The notes under the pieces are model-generated. The model saw only the letters and a program-made list of their open reading frames with translations. It ran no database searches and was not told where the DNA came from. Source: Glaciecola nitratireducens FR1064 (lineage in GTDB: Bacteria; Pseudomonadota; Gammaproteobacteria; Enterobacterales; Alteromonadaceae). From it: a DNA stretch of 64,000 bases. The position numbers and the translations under genes are program-made. Numbering within the stretch: position 1 is the first letter of the stretch; the number at the start of each line of letters is the position of its first letter. Positions 17,709-28,097 of the stretch are shown piece by piece. The stretch spans positions 1,612,001 to 1,676,000 of the forward strand of contig NC_016041.1 in assembly GCF_000226565.1 (NCBI RefSeq), read 5' to 3'.

Positions 17709-19418
17709 TTATTTTAAACCTAATACTTCTTTTCCCTGCTTGAAAGTAATGTCGACTGGGATCTGTGCGTCAGCTAATTTTTGCAAATCGGCAGCTAAAT
17801 CAGGCTTAATTAGACCCATGCTATTAACCAAGTCGGAAACGCCCGCATAGTCGCCATCGCCCTGTAGTACGAGTATCTTATTTGAAAGGGCGTCTATCGC
17901 ATTGCCCATTTTCTCAATGTCGACTAAATATAGACCTTCCTCATTACGTTTAAAGGCACCTTCTTGTTTGAAGAAGTTGAAGCGAACCATATTTGCCTTA
18001 CCATGCGCGCTTGAAGCTCCGAAACGAATTGAACGAAAAATGCCGGCCATGAAGGTGACGTAGTAATCCTCCAATATACCTTCCGTTATCACGCCTTTAT
18101 CAAGTAATTGACGGACCATATACAGGCCCAAAATATCCGCTTTTCCCTCTTCTAATGCAGATGAGTGTTCTTTCAACGCTTGGCGAACAGTACCTTCACC
18201 ATTAAGCAGGTTCTTAATACCTAATCCGTGAGCAACTTCATGAAACATTGTATTTCCAAAGAATGCGTCGAATGTAATGTGCTGGCGCTGCTGTGCAACA
18301 ATGAGTTGCTCCGCAATGGGCAGCATGATGTGATCAAACTTGGCACGCATCGCGTTTTTCAACTGCAGTCTGCGAGTTCCTTTCTGTAGTTGGACTTCTT
18401 CATCATTAGGTAAATTTATAGCAATCGTTTTGCTGCCAGCATTTGAATGACCTGCATAGTAAATAACATCGTAGGCATTCAAATCTGCATCAGTTCCAGG
18501 CATTTGTACTTTGTAAGCATCGGCAACGGGCAAGCCCTTCTGTAATTCAGGAAGATAAGCAGCGTACTTCGCTAGTTTTTCACTCCACGATAAGTCTTTT
18601 AACAGCACATAGGATTCGAATGCGGCTCTGTAACCGTATAGCTGATCCTCATAAACTTCGATGGGGCCAATAACAATATCAATTGGATTAGTCTTCATGT
18701 CCATCCAAGCGAAGTCGGAAGCCTGATAGTCGTCGGTTAATAGCGCTTTGGCACGCATGTTCAAGTAATTCGCAAAGCTGGGGTCTTTTGCCAATTTGGC
18801 TGCTTGTTCTAGTAGAGTAGCCGCGGCTGTAAGCTCTGCTTTATATACTTGTGAATATTGTTTCGTACTCAATTTTCCACTTTCATCTCGCACGACAATG
18901 GAGTACAGGCCTTCTTTATCATCAAAATCTGCCGCTTCAAATTCTTCTTTGCTCATATCCGCTGGGTAGAACTCTGCGCCTTTTGACTTCTCTTTTATGC
19001 CTGATAAAAATGCAGTATCACCGTTTAATCTATCCCATGGACCGTAATTGATATCGGCAAACGCTTTAATTTTAGGGTCGCTGATGCCGGCTAGAAAAGA
19101 AGATTTTTCTTTCCCAAAAGCCTGCTTCCAAAATAAATCATCCATAATTTTAGAAGCATCAATCAATAAACTCAGCATTTTTTGTTGTTCAACTGAATAA
19201 GCAGATAGGTCAGCTGTTAAGTTAACCGGATAATATATGTCGAGTCTTGATTCATCTATAATTAAGGACGCTTGCTCACTAGTCGGTGATTGTATCGTTG
19301 TACTTGCTTCTGTGTCGCTTGTCGGTTTTGAACAGCCAGCGATTGAAGTGATAACAACCACAGCAACTGCACTGAGCGTAGCAAGTTTAAAAGGTCTAGG
19401 TAGCTTGAATATATGCAT
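17709..19418 (-). CDS. M49 (dipeptidyl peptidase III)-like zinc peptidase lipoprotein
   Basis: Lipoprotein of 569 residues (signal ending SIAGC, Cys29), so it is probably anchored to the envelope. It matches the DPP III-like group. The zinc site is FHEVAHGLG and the second motif is EEGKADILGLY, which supplies the third ligand. Classical DPP III has HEXXXH; this protein has plain HEXXH plus G, as in the bacterial lineage often annotated as Nudix-linked or DPP III-family hydrolases. It probably removes dipeptides from peptides. It is transcribed separately from the receptor that follows on the same strand and is divergent from cca. Confidence 0.82.
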   Translation of the reverse strand: MHIFKLPRPFKLATLSAVAVVVITSIAGCSKPTSDTEASTTIQSPTSEQASLIIDESRLDIYYPVNLTADLSAYSVEQQKMLSLLIDASKIMDDLFWKQAFGKEKSSFLAGISDPKIKAFADINYGPWDRLNGDTAFLSGIKEKSKGAEFYPADMSKEEFEAADFDDKEGLYSIVVRDESGKLSTKQYSQVYKAELTAAATLLEQAAKLAKDPSFANYLNMRAKALLTDDYQASDFAWMDMKTNPIDIVIGPIEVYEDQLYGYRAAFESYVLLKDLSWSEKLAKYAAYLPELQKGLPVADAYKVQMPGTDADLNAYDVIYYAGHSNAGSKTIAINLPNDEEVQLQKGTRRLQLKNAMRAKFDHIMLPIAEQLIVAQQRQHITFDAFFGNTMFHEVAHGLGIKNLLNGEGTVRQALKEHSSALEEGKADILGLYMVRQLLDKGVITEGILEDYYVTFMAGIFRSIRFGASSAHGKANMVRFNFFKQEGAFKRNEEGLYLVDIEKMGNAIDALSNKILVLQGDGDYAGVSDLVNSMGLIKPDLAADLQKLADAQIPVDITFKQGKEVLGLK

Positions 19419-19664
19419 GATATGTCCTGTTTTATTATTATTGTTATTGAATGCTGGTAACGATGGTTTAGAAAATAATGCGTACGTTTCTAGTCACGGC
19501 CCTCTATGAATCTTAGTGCACAACGTCATCTTATTGCAAATGCAACTAATAACGAGCTGACTATAGCGTGTCAGGTTAACAACCTGATATCATTCGCAAA
19601 CTAATTGCTTCGCTAAATAGCTGCATTATTTGAATTTGTTATTGCTAGGAAACAGCCGAACCTT

Positions 19665-20945
19665 ATGTCTACTTTTCTTTTTGATGCACCACGAGAACTT
19701 GAACAAGTCTACCTTGTTGGAGGAGCTGTGCGCGACAAGCTTATGGGAGTTCAAAGTGAAGACCGAGATTTTGTGGTGGTTGGTGAAAGCCCTGAGAAAA
19801 TGAAAGAGCTTGGCTTTCGGCCGGTGGGTGATGACTTTCCTGTCTTCCTTCACCCGAAAACAAAGGAAGAATACGCACTAGCCAGAACTGAACGAAAAAC
19901 CGGTAAGGGATATCGCGGATTTGCCGCAGATGCGAGTGAGCGTATTACCTTAGAGGATGATTTAGCGCGCCGAGATCTCACGATTAATTCAATGGCAATG
20001 GATAAGAATGGGCTGATTACTGACCCTTACAATGGCCGCCAAGATTTAGAAAACAAAATATTAAAGCATACCACTGAAGCTTTCGCCGAAGATCCTGTTC
20101 GTGTGCTGAGAGTGGCTAGATTCTACGCTCGATTAGGACCGAAATGGCAAATTCATGAATCTACAAAGCGACTTATGAGGGATATGCACAGTAAAGGCGA
20201 ATTAAATCATTTGGTAGCAGAGCGTGTTTGGAAAGAAACAGAGCGGGCCTTGATGGAGCCTTTTCCTAATTTGTTCTTCGAAACATTAGTCGATTTTGAT
20301 ATTTTTCCAGAGTTGGCAAGCATGCGTGGCGTGCCTCAACCCGCTGTTCATCATCCTGAGGGGGACGTATTTATTCACACTATGTTAGTCGTGCAACGCG
20401 CCGCCGATTTAAAGTTTGATCTAGCGACCAGATTTGCAGCTTTAACGCATGATTTCGGCAAACCGGTTGCGTTTGCAAAGTATGAAAAGCTGCTTGGTCA
20501 CGAACAGATGGGGATTAAGGTTATTGAGGATTTTTGTCAGCGTTTAAAAATACCCAATAAACTCGCTGATATCGCAAAGCTGACAAGTGACAATCATACT
20601 CGGTGCCATAGGATACGAGAGTTGACACCAAAAAAACTCCACGCTTTCTTAATCGAAAGTATGAATATGCTGAAAAATGAAGGGCGTTTTTTACAGTTTC
20701 TCGACGCCTGTTTATGCGACTCTCAGGGACGCGGACCTACGATGGTGAACAATGCTTATCCGCAGGCTGACATCGCAAAGTCATATTTAGCCTCGCTAAA
20801 AACACTAGATGCTAAGGGTGTCGTTAAACAAGCAATTGCAAACGGCTGCAAGGGTAAACAGATCAGTGAGGCCTTGCGAACCGCTGAAATAGACAATATT
20901 CGTCAGCAACGGATGCGCGTATTAGACCTTCAAAGTGAAAATTAA
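19665..20945 (+). CDS. cca: CCA tRNA nucleotidyltransferase
   Basis: Adds or repairs the 3' CCA of tRNAs. Class II polymerase-beta-like head domain: YLVGGAVRDKLMG (GG at 19-20) and the metal-binding EDRDF with Asp33 and Asp35. Next comes RRDLTINSMA and the neck region DPVRVLRVARFYARLG. A C-terminal HD phosphohydrolase domain follows (HTMLVV, then ALTHDFGKP), as in the longer gammaproteobacterial Cca (412 aa in E. coli, 426 here). A short inverted repeat TCAGGTT-N3-AACCTGA lies 78 nt upstream (19571-19587). The gene is divergent from the M49-like gene. Confidence 0.95.
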   Translation: MSTFLFDAPRELEQVYLVGGAVRDKLMGVQSEDRDFVVVGESPEKMKELGFRPVGDDFPVFLHPKTKEEYALARTERKTGKGYRGFAADASERITLEDDLARRDLTINSMAMDKNGLITDPYNGRQDLENKILKHTTEAFAEDPVRVLRVARFYARLGPKWQIHESTKRLMRDMHSKGELNHLVAERVWKETERALMEPFPNLFFETLVDFDIFPELASMRGVPQPAVHHPEGDVFIHTMLVVQRAADLKFDLATRFAALTHDFGKPVAFAKYEKLLGHEQMGIKVIEDFCQRLKIPNKLADIAKLTSDNHTRCHRIRELTPKKLHAFLIESMNMLKNEGRFLQFLDACLCDSQGRGPTMVNNAYPQADIAKSYLASLKTLDAKGVVKQAIANGCKGKQISEALRTAEIDNIRQQRMRVLDLQSEN

Positions 20946-21125
20946 CACTTTCATTGGACCTTATCTCACAACCCATTTATGCTAGACGGCATAGTCAAAG
21001 GAGTGAACCAAATAGGTAGTCTCGTCTCACATTTCACCTGTCTCCTTAATGCAAGATTGTCGATACAATTTTTAAATATAGCTTGAGGTGAATATTGCCT
21101 CTGCTGCAAAAAAGCAAGGTAAACC

Positions 21126-24100
21126 ATGAAACAAAACTCTCAATATTTACTTTCTAAGCTCATATTTTTGTCAATTGGGCTTAGCGTTTTATCATCTCAG
21201 GCGTTGGCAACCGTCGATACTTCTAACGTCGGCTACTTTAGAAGCCCTAGCATTCACGATAACACGGTTGTATTCGCTGCAGAAGGCGACTTATGGCGAG
21301 TGAAAAATCAAAGCGGCGCCAGCACAAATGAAGCGGTGCGATTAACCACGCATTCTGCGGAAGAGATGACCCCCTTTATTTCACCGGATGGTCAACAAGT
21401 CGCGTTTTCTGCCAATTACGAAGGTACGCTTGAAGTTTATTTGACGTCAGTTAAAGGCGGAGCGCCAAAGCGAATTACTTTTGAGAATAGTCGTGCAATG
21501 GTAAGAGGATGGACGCAAAGTGGTGATATTTTGTATGCAACACCAACCACAATTACCGGGCCGGCCAACAGTTGGGTACTTAAAACCGTAAATCCAGACA
21601 CGCTAACGGTAAATAATATTGAAGTGTCAGATGCCGTAGAAGGTGTTATTGATGACGCTGCAAACACCATTTATTTCGTGCAACACGGCCTACAAATATC
21701 AACGGACAATGCTAATCACTATAAAGGTGGAGCAACGGGCGAGTTATGGAAGTTTAATTTAAGCAACGGCGACGAGGCTAGAAAGCTGACTGAAGCGCAT
21801 ACGGGCTCTGTAAAAAACCCAATGTTATTTGATAATAATGTTTACTTTATCAGTAACCAGAGTGGCATTGATAACCTATGGCGTATGTCGTTGAATGGCA
21901 AAAATGCTGAAGCCGTAACCAAATACGTTGATTGGGGGGTACGCAGCGCCACAATGCATAATGGCAAAATTGCATATCAGCTTGGCGCTGATATTATGAT
22001 TTTAGATGTAGTCAAAAATAAGAATGAGAAAGTCGGTATTGCGCTCACGTCCGACTTTCCACAGTTGCGCGAACGCTGGATTGAAAAGCCACTTGAGTAC
22101 TTGAGTGATGTGTCACTGGCACCAAAAGCGAATAAAGTGGCGCTAACCGCTCGCGGCAGAGTCGCCGTCGCGGGAGTAGACAGTAAACGACTCGTCGAAA
22201 TCAAAACAAAGCCTACGTCACGAAGCCGAAATGCCGTCCTGAATACCGACAGTAAATCGGTTTTTGTTTTTAATGATGACACTGGTGAGAGTGAAATTTG
22301 GCAATTTTGGTTAGATAATCAAACTGAGCCTAAGCAGCTAACAAGTGATTCAAAAACAGCAAGATTGAATATGTGGCTGTCACCAGATGGCAGTAAACTG
22401 GCGCACGATACAAAACAGGGTGAACTGTTTATTTTAGACCTTAACTCAGGAGAAAATCGGCTTTTGTTCGATGATATTGCTTCTGGCGTTAGTCGCTTCC
22501 AGTGGTTTAAAGACAACGATACAATCGCGCTGTCATACACCAAACTGGGTGAGGAACGAAGGTCAGTGAAATTGCACTCCTTGTCACAGCAAAAGTCTGA
22601 AACTCTGACGAGTCAGAAGTACGAATCTTATTCGCCTGCATTTAGCAGCGATGGTAAATGGTTATACTTTCTCTCAAACCGTCACTTTGACGCCAACCCA
22701 AATAGCCCTTGGGGCGACAGAAATATGGGCGCAGCGTTTGACCGTACTGCAGAAATTTATGCGATTGCGCTCAACAAGGATTCGAAATTTCCGTTTGCTG
22801 AGCCTCAAGAAAGTATGACTTCGTCAACGACACCAACTGATGAAGCTGATGAAAAAAGCGATGAAGATGCGCCAATCAGTGACGATGATGAACGTGATGA
22901 GTCAGATGATAAAAAGTCACCAGATCAGAAGTCAAACGCCGACGAAGACGACGTGATTGAGATCACTTGGCAAGGCATCCAACAGCGACTTTGGAAAGTA
23001 CCCGTTGCCGCTGGAAATTACTCTCAACTGTCTGCTAATGCCCGTTTCTTATACGTGGTTGACCAAGTAAAAGAGCCCGACTCAAGACCTGCTCTTCACT
23101 CAATTCGCATTAAACCGAATCCGTCTCTACGCATGTTTGCGTCGGCAATAACTGCCTTTCAACTTTCCAATAACGGCGAATCGATACTTATTCAAAAAGG
23201 ACGTGGAGCCGCTTCTTCGATGTACATCGTGTCAGCAGGCGCTACTTTTCCAAGTGATTCAAGAGACAATATGGTGCAAGCTCAAGGCTGGAAAATAAGA
23301 ATTGAGCCACAAAATGAATGGCGACAAATGTTTAAAGATGCTTGGCTCATGCACCGAGACGGTTTGTTTGACGCAAAAATGCGCGGAGTCGATTGGCTCG
23401 CTACAAAAGCGAAGTACGAACCTCTTCTGAAAAGACTGACTGACAGACGCGAACTAAACGATATTTTCAAACAAATGATGGGTGAATTAAATGCCCTGCA
23501 TTCACAAGTAAGAGGTGGTGATATTGTCGAAAATGACAAGGTTGCCTCATCATCTTCCTTGGGCGCTGCGCTAGCAGATACTCGCGAGGGAGTTATTGTG
23601 TCGCACATTTACATGCATGACCCAGAGCTACCTGACGAAGCATCACCATTAGCTAAACCTGGCGTTAATGTGCTTAATGGGGACATCATAAAAGCCATCA
23701 ATAATACTTCTGTTGCGACTGTGGCTGATGTTGTTAAGGCATTAAAATATCAAACGGACAAGCAGGTACTCCTGACCCTGCTGCGCGATGACGAGCAAGT
23801 CAAAACCATCGTGAAACCTGAATCGATTCGCAATGAGGCACGCTACCGATATCGTAATTGGGTTTATACGAATGCCAACAAAGTGAATGGGCGAGATGCC
23901 GACATAGGTTACCTGCATTTGTACGCGATGACAGGCAGCGATTTGTCGACATTCGCAAGAGAGTTTTATGCGCAATATAATAAGCCCGGACTGATTATTG
24001 ACGTGCGTCGCAATAGAGGCGGTAACATCGACAGTATTATTATCGAAAAACTGTTAAGGCGCGCATGGTCATTTTGGCAAAACCCTAATGGCGAAACATC

Positions 24101-24521
24101 GACCAATATGCAACAGGCGTTTCGAGGTCATTTAGTGGTGTTAGCCGATGAGTTCACGTATTCCGACGGAGAAACCTTTACTGCGGGCATTCGCGCTCTC
24201 GATTTAGGCACGGTTATCGGTAAACAAACAGCCGGCGCTGGTGTTTGGCTAAGTGGAGGAAACTCGGTGGTTGATGGCGGTATTGCGCGAGTTGCTCAGT
24301 TTCCTGTATTTGCGATGGATGGCCGTTGGATTACAGAAGGGCGCGGTATATCGCCTGACATTGAAGTGAATAATTTGCCTCACGCCACATATAAAGGTGG
24401 CGATGCGCAGTTAGAAAAAGCCATTGCGTATTTACAAGAAAAAATAAAAACGCAGCCGATCCCAGAGTATAAAGCGAAGCCATTTCCTGCCGTAGATGCG
24501 ATGGCGGATGACATTAAATGA
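21126..24521 (+). CDS. Tricorn-like S41 family protease
   Basis: Large exported peptidase (1131 aa) of the tricorn family. A signal peptide (LSIGLSVLSSQALA) precedes two beta-propeller regions (about 35-560) with repeated PDGQQVAFS / SSDGKWLYFLSN-type blades. An acidic low-complexity linker rich in Asp, Glu and Ser occupies about 565-615 and is not part of the core fold. After a helical domain there is a PDZ domain (about 840-905, GVNVLNGDIIKAINN) and the S41 catalytic core. The probable nucleophile is Ser1013 in TYSDGETFTAG, preceded by RGGNIDS. In the family the complex trims peptides from the proteasome or from outside; here it is probably periplasmic. It overlaps the next gene by 4 nt (ATGA). 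Confidence 0.92.
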   Translation: MKQNSQYLLSKLIFLSIGLSVLSSQALATVDTSNVGYFRSPSIHDNTVVFAAEGDLWRVKNQSGASTNEAVRLTTHSAEEMTPFISPDGQQVAFSANYEGTLEVYLTSVKGGAPKRITFENSRAMVRGWTQSGDILYATPTTITGPANSWVLKTVNPDTLTVNNIEVSDAVEGVIDDAANTIYFVQHGLQISTDNANHYKGGATGELWKFNLSNGDEARKLTEAHTGSVKNPMLFDNNVYFISNQSGIDNLWRMSLNGKNAEAVTKYVDWGVRSATMHNGKIAYQLGADIMILDVVKNKNEKVGIALTSDFPQLRERWIEKPLEYLSDVSLAPKANKVALTARGRVAVAGVDSKRLVEIKTKPTSRSRNAVLNTDSKSVFVFNDDTGESEIWQFWLDNQTEPKQLTSDSKTARLNMWLSPDGSKLAHDTKQGELFILDLNSGENRLLFDDIASGVSRFQWFKDNDTIALSYTKLGEERRSVKLHSLSQQKSETLTSQKYESYSPAFSSDGKWLYFLSNRHFDANPNSPWGDRNMGAAFDRTAEIYAIALNKDSKFPFAEPQESMTSSTTPTDEADEKSDEDAPISDDDERDESDDKKSPDQKSNADEDDVIEITWQGIQQRLWKVPVAAGNYSQLSANARFLYVVDQVKEPDSRPALHSIRIKPNPSLRMFASAITAFQLSNNGESILIQKGRGAASSMYIVSAGATFPSDSRDNMVQAQGWKIRIEPQNEWRQMFKDAWLMHRDGLFDAKMRGVDWLATKAKYEPLLKRLTDRRELNDIFKQMMGELNALHSQVRGGDIVENDKVASSSSLGAALADTREGVIVSHIYMHDPELPDEASPLAKPGVNVLNGDIIKAINNTSVATVADVVKALKYQTDKQVLLTLLRDDEQVKTIVKPESIRNEARYRYRNWVYTNANKVNGRDADIGYLHLYAMTGSDLSTFAREFYAQYNKPGLIIDVRRNRGGNIDSIIIEKLLRRAWSFWQNPNGETSTNMQQAFRGHLVVLADEFTYSDGETFTAGIRALDLGTVIGKQTAGAGVWLSGGNSVVDGGIARVAQFPVFAMDGRWITEGRGISPDIEVNNLPHATYKGGDAQLEKAIAYLQEKIKTQPIPEYKAKPFPAVDAMADDIK

Positions 24522-25630
24522 AAAAAATCATCTTATGCTTATTTATTATTCTCGGCATTGGTATTGTGATCGCGTGGGCAACATCGGCCGTTAGGCCGGT
24601 TGCATGGACACCTGACCCCGACGCAGGTTTAACAGGCGTTTATGCGTCAAATGATCGTCTGTTTGAAAGAGACACTATAGCTGTTCAGCAGCAGTTTCTG
24701 ACTGGCTTAGGTAAAGGACCTGAAGATATCGTCATTGCTGAAGATGGGTATTTGTATACCGGATATGACGACGGTCGAATTGTCAGAGTGTTGGTAGCGG
24801 ATATACTCTCAGCCTATGAAGCAGAGGGCGCTGATATCGACAACATTGCTTTTGAAGAGTTCGCTAACACGCAGGGGCGCCCCTTAGGTTTACGCTTTGA
24901 TGCTGCTGGCAATTTAATTGTTGCTGATGCAGCTAGAGGGGTTTTATCCATCGATAAACAGGGCAATATACGAGTGTTGGTGGATGAATACGAGGGTAAA
25001 AAGCTGCTGTTTGTTGACCACCTAGATATTGCTAGTGATGGCACTATTTGGTTTAGCGATGCGTCCGCTAAGTTCGAATTTCATGATTTTATCTATGATT
25101 TTTTAGAAGCAAGTTCAACGGGGCGCTTACTAAGCTACAATCCCGCCACTCAGGAAACACAAGTAAGAATGGATAATTTGTTCTTTGCGAATGGCGTTTC
25201 TGTTGGGCCTAACGATGCGTTTGTGCTGATAAACGAAACGGGAAGGGCGAAAGTTCATCGCTTGTGGTTGAAGGGCGAGAAAGCGGGTCTTCGAGATATC
25301 TTTATCGAACAGTTACCAGCAATGCCAGACAACTTGTACTTCAAAGACGGTATTTTTTGGATTTCTTTGATTACGCTGCGCGATCCTTTAGTTGAAGGCT
25401 TAGCACAAAATACATTTTTGCGCCGAATCGTAGGCGGTTTGCCAAAAGTGCTATTAAAACCAAGTTCGCACTACGGTTTTGTTATAGGCGTATCGCCCGA
25501 AGGGAAAGTCATACAAAATCTACAGTCAGCCAAGGGATATCAGAGCATTACTACTGCGATAGAATTTGAGGGGTACTTGTTTCTTGGTTCGTTGGAGAAC
25601 AGCAGTATAGCGGTGAGTAAACTTGACTAA
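24518..25630 (+). CDS. SMP-30/strictosidine-synthase-like beta-propeller protein
   Basis: Protein of 370 residues anchored by an N-terminal membrane segment (about 2-22). A six-bladed propeller of the strictosidine synthase/SMP-30/APMAP type follows. Characteristic stretches are GKGPEDIVIAEDGYLYTG, GRPLGLRFDAAGNLIVAD, HLDIASDGTIWFSDAS and ANGVSVGPNDAFVLINE. Many members are calcium-dependent lactonases or arylesterases; the substrate here is unknown. It overlaps the tricorn-like gene by 4 nt, so the two are translationally coupled. That pairing is not one I recognise as standard. Confidence 0.88.
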   Translation: MKKIILCLFIILGIGIVIAWATSAVRPVAWTPDPDAGLTGVYASNDRLFERDTIAVQQQFLTGLGKGPEDIVIAEDGYLYTGYDDGRIVRVLVADILSAYEAEGADIDNIAFEEFANTQGRPLGLRFDAAGNLIVADAARGVLSIDKQGNIRVLVDEYEGKKLLFVDHLDIASDGTIWFSDASAKFEFHDFIYDFLEASSTGRLLSYNPATQETQVRMDNLFFANGVSVGPNDAFVLINETGRAKVHRLWLKGEKAGLRDIFIEQLPAMPDNLYFKDGIFWISLITLRDPLVEGLAQNTFLRRIVGGLPKVLLKPSSHYGFVIGVSPEGKVIQNLQSAKGYQSITTAIEFEGYLFLGSLENSSIAVSKLD

Positions 25631-25652
25631 AAATGAGTAGTGTAATGATTAG

Positions 25653-25674
25653 ACGCGTCTGCAAAGAGACGCGT
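25653..25674. terminator. GC-rich hairpin between convergent genes
   Basis: An 8-bp stem (25653-25660 with 25667-25674) with a 6-nt loop lies 22 nt after the SMP-30-like gene and before the end of yehS. No T run follows on either strand, so it may be a weak terminator or an mRNA 3' stabiliser. Confidence 0.4.
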
Positions 25675-25760
25675 TATCATAAAACGGGCTCAATAAAATA
25701 CCATCAAAGCAACGCCAAACTGTTAATCCCAAACAGCAGCCGTTGAATCAATAAGAAAGA

Positions 25761-26240
25761 CTATTTCTTTGCGTCAGGGCGGTACTTCTTGACCATGCCT
25801 TGTAGAAAGTTTCTGAGGAGCTGATCACCACATTCTTTGTAGCTGCGATGATCGGGCTTGCGGAACAAAGCAGACAACTCACCTTTACTTAAGCGAAAGT
25901 TAGCGTACTTAAGTACTTCAATCATATCGTCATCGCGATATGACATCGCAATTCTGATTTTTCGCAATATATCGTTGTTGCTTAATCGCTCATCGCCCTT
26001 CAAAACTTGCGGCTCGACGCCTTCTTGTTTGCCGCGTCTTTTGATAATCAAGCCATCTAAAAATAAAGCGATAATTTTGTCGCGACATAAAATGAAGCCG
26101 GGCTCCTCTTCTTTTTTCATGATGCGCTGCAGATATTCGGTTTCCATATCGTAACCGGCCAGCTTAAATAGATCGATTGCGGAACCATCGTTAAGTTTTA
26201 AAGCGAATCGTAAGCGGCGTAGTACATCATTGTGGATCAT
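25761..26240 (-). CDS. yehS: YehS family (DUF1456) protein
   Basis: Cytosolic protein of 159 residues with two tandem copies of the DUF1456 repeat. The first is NDVLRRLRFALKLNDGSAID (residues 3-22) and the second NNDILRKIRIAMSYRDDDMI (about 88-107); each is followed by an amphipathic helical part. The length agrees with E. coli YehS. The biochemical function is not known. It has its own transcript, converges with the tricorn operon and is divergent from ybiT across a 249-nt gap. Confidence 0.9.
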   Translation of the reverse strand: MIHNDVLRRLRFALKLNDGSAIDLFKLAGYDMETEYLQRIMKKEEEPGFILCRDKIIALFLDGLIIKRRGKQEGVEPQVLKGDERLSNNDILRKIRIAMSYRDDDMIEVLKYANFRLSKGELSALFRKPDHRSYKECGDQLLRNFLQGMVKKYRPDAKK

Positions 26241-26352
26241 AGTTTATCTGTCACAAAATCAAAAAGGCGAGTATATACTAAGGCTTAGCAAGTTTATAGC
26301 GCTTATGAGTTTGGAAATGCCGCATTGAAAGCTGTTTAAAGAACATTCAAGG

Positions 26353-26381
26353 TTTAATCAGAGGCAATAATCGTGTATAAT
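26353..26381 (+). promoter_or_regulatory. Sigma-70-like promoter of ybiT
   Basis: A perfect -10 TATAAT (26376-26381) is preceded at 17 nt by a weak -35 TTTAAT (26353-26358) and followed by a GC-rich discriminator (GCGCGCG). It lies about 109 nt before the ybiT start and implies a 5' leader of roughly 100 nt. Confidence 0.65.
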
Positions 26382-26489
26382 GCGCGCGATTTTCAACAAC
26401 ACCAAGTAAGGCAAATTGTCAGGTAAATTCGCCTCACTCATTAGACAGTCTTTTGTCACTTTTAATATTCTATAAATTCGGACATTTCT

Positions 26490-28076
26490 TTGATCACTAC
26501 AGCTAACATCACTATGCAGTTTGGCGCTAAGCCACTTTTTGAAAACATATCAGCCAAATTCGGTAACGGCAACCGTTACGGACTTATCGGCGCAAACGGC
26601 TGTGGCAAATCTACTTTCATGAAAATCATGACGGGGGAACTCCAACCAACCTCAGGTAACGTTTCAATTTCACCTGGTGAAAAGCTAGGTACCTTAAGCC
26701 AAGATCAGTACGCTTTTGAAAAGTTTTCAGTGGTTGATGCTGTTATCATGGGGGATGCCAACCTGTGGAAAGTAAAACAAGAAAGAGACCGAATTTATGC
26801 ATTGCCGGAAATGTCTGAAGATGACGGCATGAAGGTCGCAGACTTAGAATCTGAATTCGCAGAGATGGATGGTTACACTGCAGAAAACAGAGCGATTGAG
26901 CTTTTAGTCGAAGCTGGCATTGATGCCGAATATCACTTTGGCCTTATGTCTGAAGTTGCTCCAGGTTTGAAACTGAGAGTCCTCATTGCTCAAGCATTAT
27001 TTTCCGACCCTGATATCTTATTGTTGGATGAACCAACCAACAACCTAGATATATACACGATTAAGTGGTTGGAAGATGTGTTGAATCAGCGAAAATGTAC
27101 CATGGTTATTATTTCGCACGATCGTCATTTCTTAAACTCGGTTTGCACGCACATGGCGGATATCGATTTTGGTGAATTACGTATTTACCCAGGGAATTAC
27201 GAGTCATATCAAGCTGCTGCTGCGCTAGCGCAAGAACAAATACATCGTGAAAATGACAAAAAGTCGACGGAGATTGAAGAACTTCAAGGTTTCGTTGCAC
27301 GTTTCTCTGCCAATGCGTCGAAAGCGAAACAAGCGACATCGCGAGCTAAAAGATTAGAGAAGATAGAGTTAACCGAAGTTGTCGCCTCAAGTCGTCAAAC
27401 TCCCTACATTACTTATAAGCAGCACAAGAAACTGCATCGTTTAGCGCTTGAACTTACCAATGTGACTCACGGCTTTGACGGCGAAACCTTGTTCAAAAGC
27501 AATGAAATATTGCTGGAAGCAGGCTCTAAATTAGCCGTCATCGGCGAAAATGGCGCGGGGAAGACCACATTCTTACGTTGCTTAATGCAAGAGTTGAAAG
27601 CAAATGGCGGTGTTATCAAGTGGTCTGAAAACGCCAGTATTGGCTATTGTCCGCAGGACACAACTGAAGATTTTTCTGCAGACATTACCTTGTTTGACTG
27701 GATGTCAAAATGGCGTACACCAAAGCACGATGACTTAGCGGTTCGAGCAATACTCGGTCGTTTGCTGTTCACATCAGATGACGTTAACAAAAAAGTAAAC
27801 GTGTGCTCAGGTGGTGAAAAAAATAGACTCATGTTTGGTAAATTGATGATGTTAGATATTAACGTACTCATCATGGACGAACCAACTAACCACATGGATA
27901 TGGAAGCGATTGAAGCCTTGAATAAGGCGCTAAAAAACTTTGATGGAACCCTTATTTTCGTCAGCCATGACAGAGAGTTCGTTTCAACACTAGCGACCAG
28001 TATCATCGAGATAAAAGATGAAAAGCTAAACTATTTCCAAGGTACCTACGATGAGTATGCGAGTTTGTCGCGCTAG
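26490..28076 (+). CDS. ybiT: ABC-F family ATPase YbiT
   Basis: Soluble twin-ATPase (528 aa) of the ABC-F translation-factor family, YbiT branch (start [17 protein letters not shown]). The first ATP site has Walker A GANGCGKS at 34-41 and Walker [13 protein letters not shown]. The second has GENGAGKT, signature [12 protein letters not shown] and [12 protein letters not shown]. Between the domains lies the charged P-site tRNA-interaction linker region ([20 protein letters not shown]). The start is a TTG at 26490; the homologous N-terminus begins exactly there and no ATG fits. Such proteins relieve particular ribosome stalls. Confidence 0.93.
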   Translation: MITTANITMQFGAKPLFENISAKFGNGNRYGLIGANGCGKSTFMKIMTGELQPTSGNVSISPGEKLGTLSQDQYAFEKFSVVDAVIMGDANLWKVKQERDRIYALPEMSEDDGMKVADLESEFAEMDGYTAENRAIELLVEAGIDAEYHFGLMSEVAPGLKLRVLIAQALFSDPDILLLDEPTNNLDIYTIKWLEDVLNQRKCTMVIISHDRHFLNSVCTHMADIDFGELRIYPGNYESYQAAAALAQEQIHRENDKKSTEIEELQGFVARFSANASKAKQATSRAKRLEKIELTEVVASSRQTPYITYKQHKKLHRLALELTNVTHGFDGETLFKSNEILLEAGSKLAVIGENGAGKTTFLRCLMQELKANGGVIKWSENASIGYCPQDTTEDFSADITLFDWMSKWRTPKHDDLAVRAILGRLLFTSDDVNKKVNVCSGGEKNRLMFGKLMMLDINVLIMDEPTNHMDMEAIEALNKALKNFDGTLIFVSHDREFVSTLATSIIEIKDEKLNYFQGTYDEYASLSR

Positions 28077-28097
28077 CTAGTAAGCAATATAAAACTA

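Noticed and set aside
19571-19587. Inverted repeat TCAGGTT-N3-AACCTGA as an operator of cca
   Set aside because: The arms are only 7 bp, no linked regulator is present, and a single copy in AT-rich sequence is not enough to claim a site.
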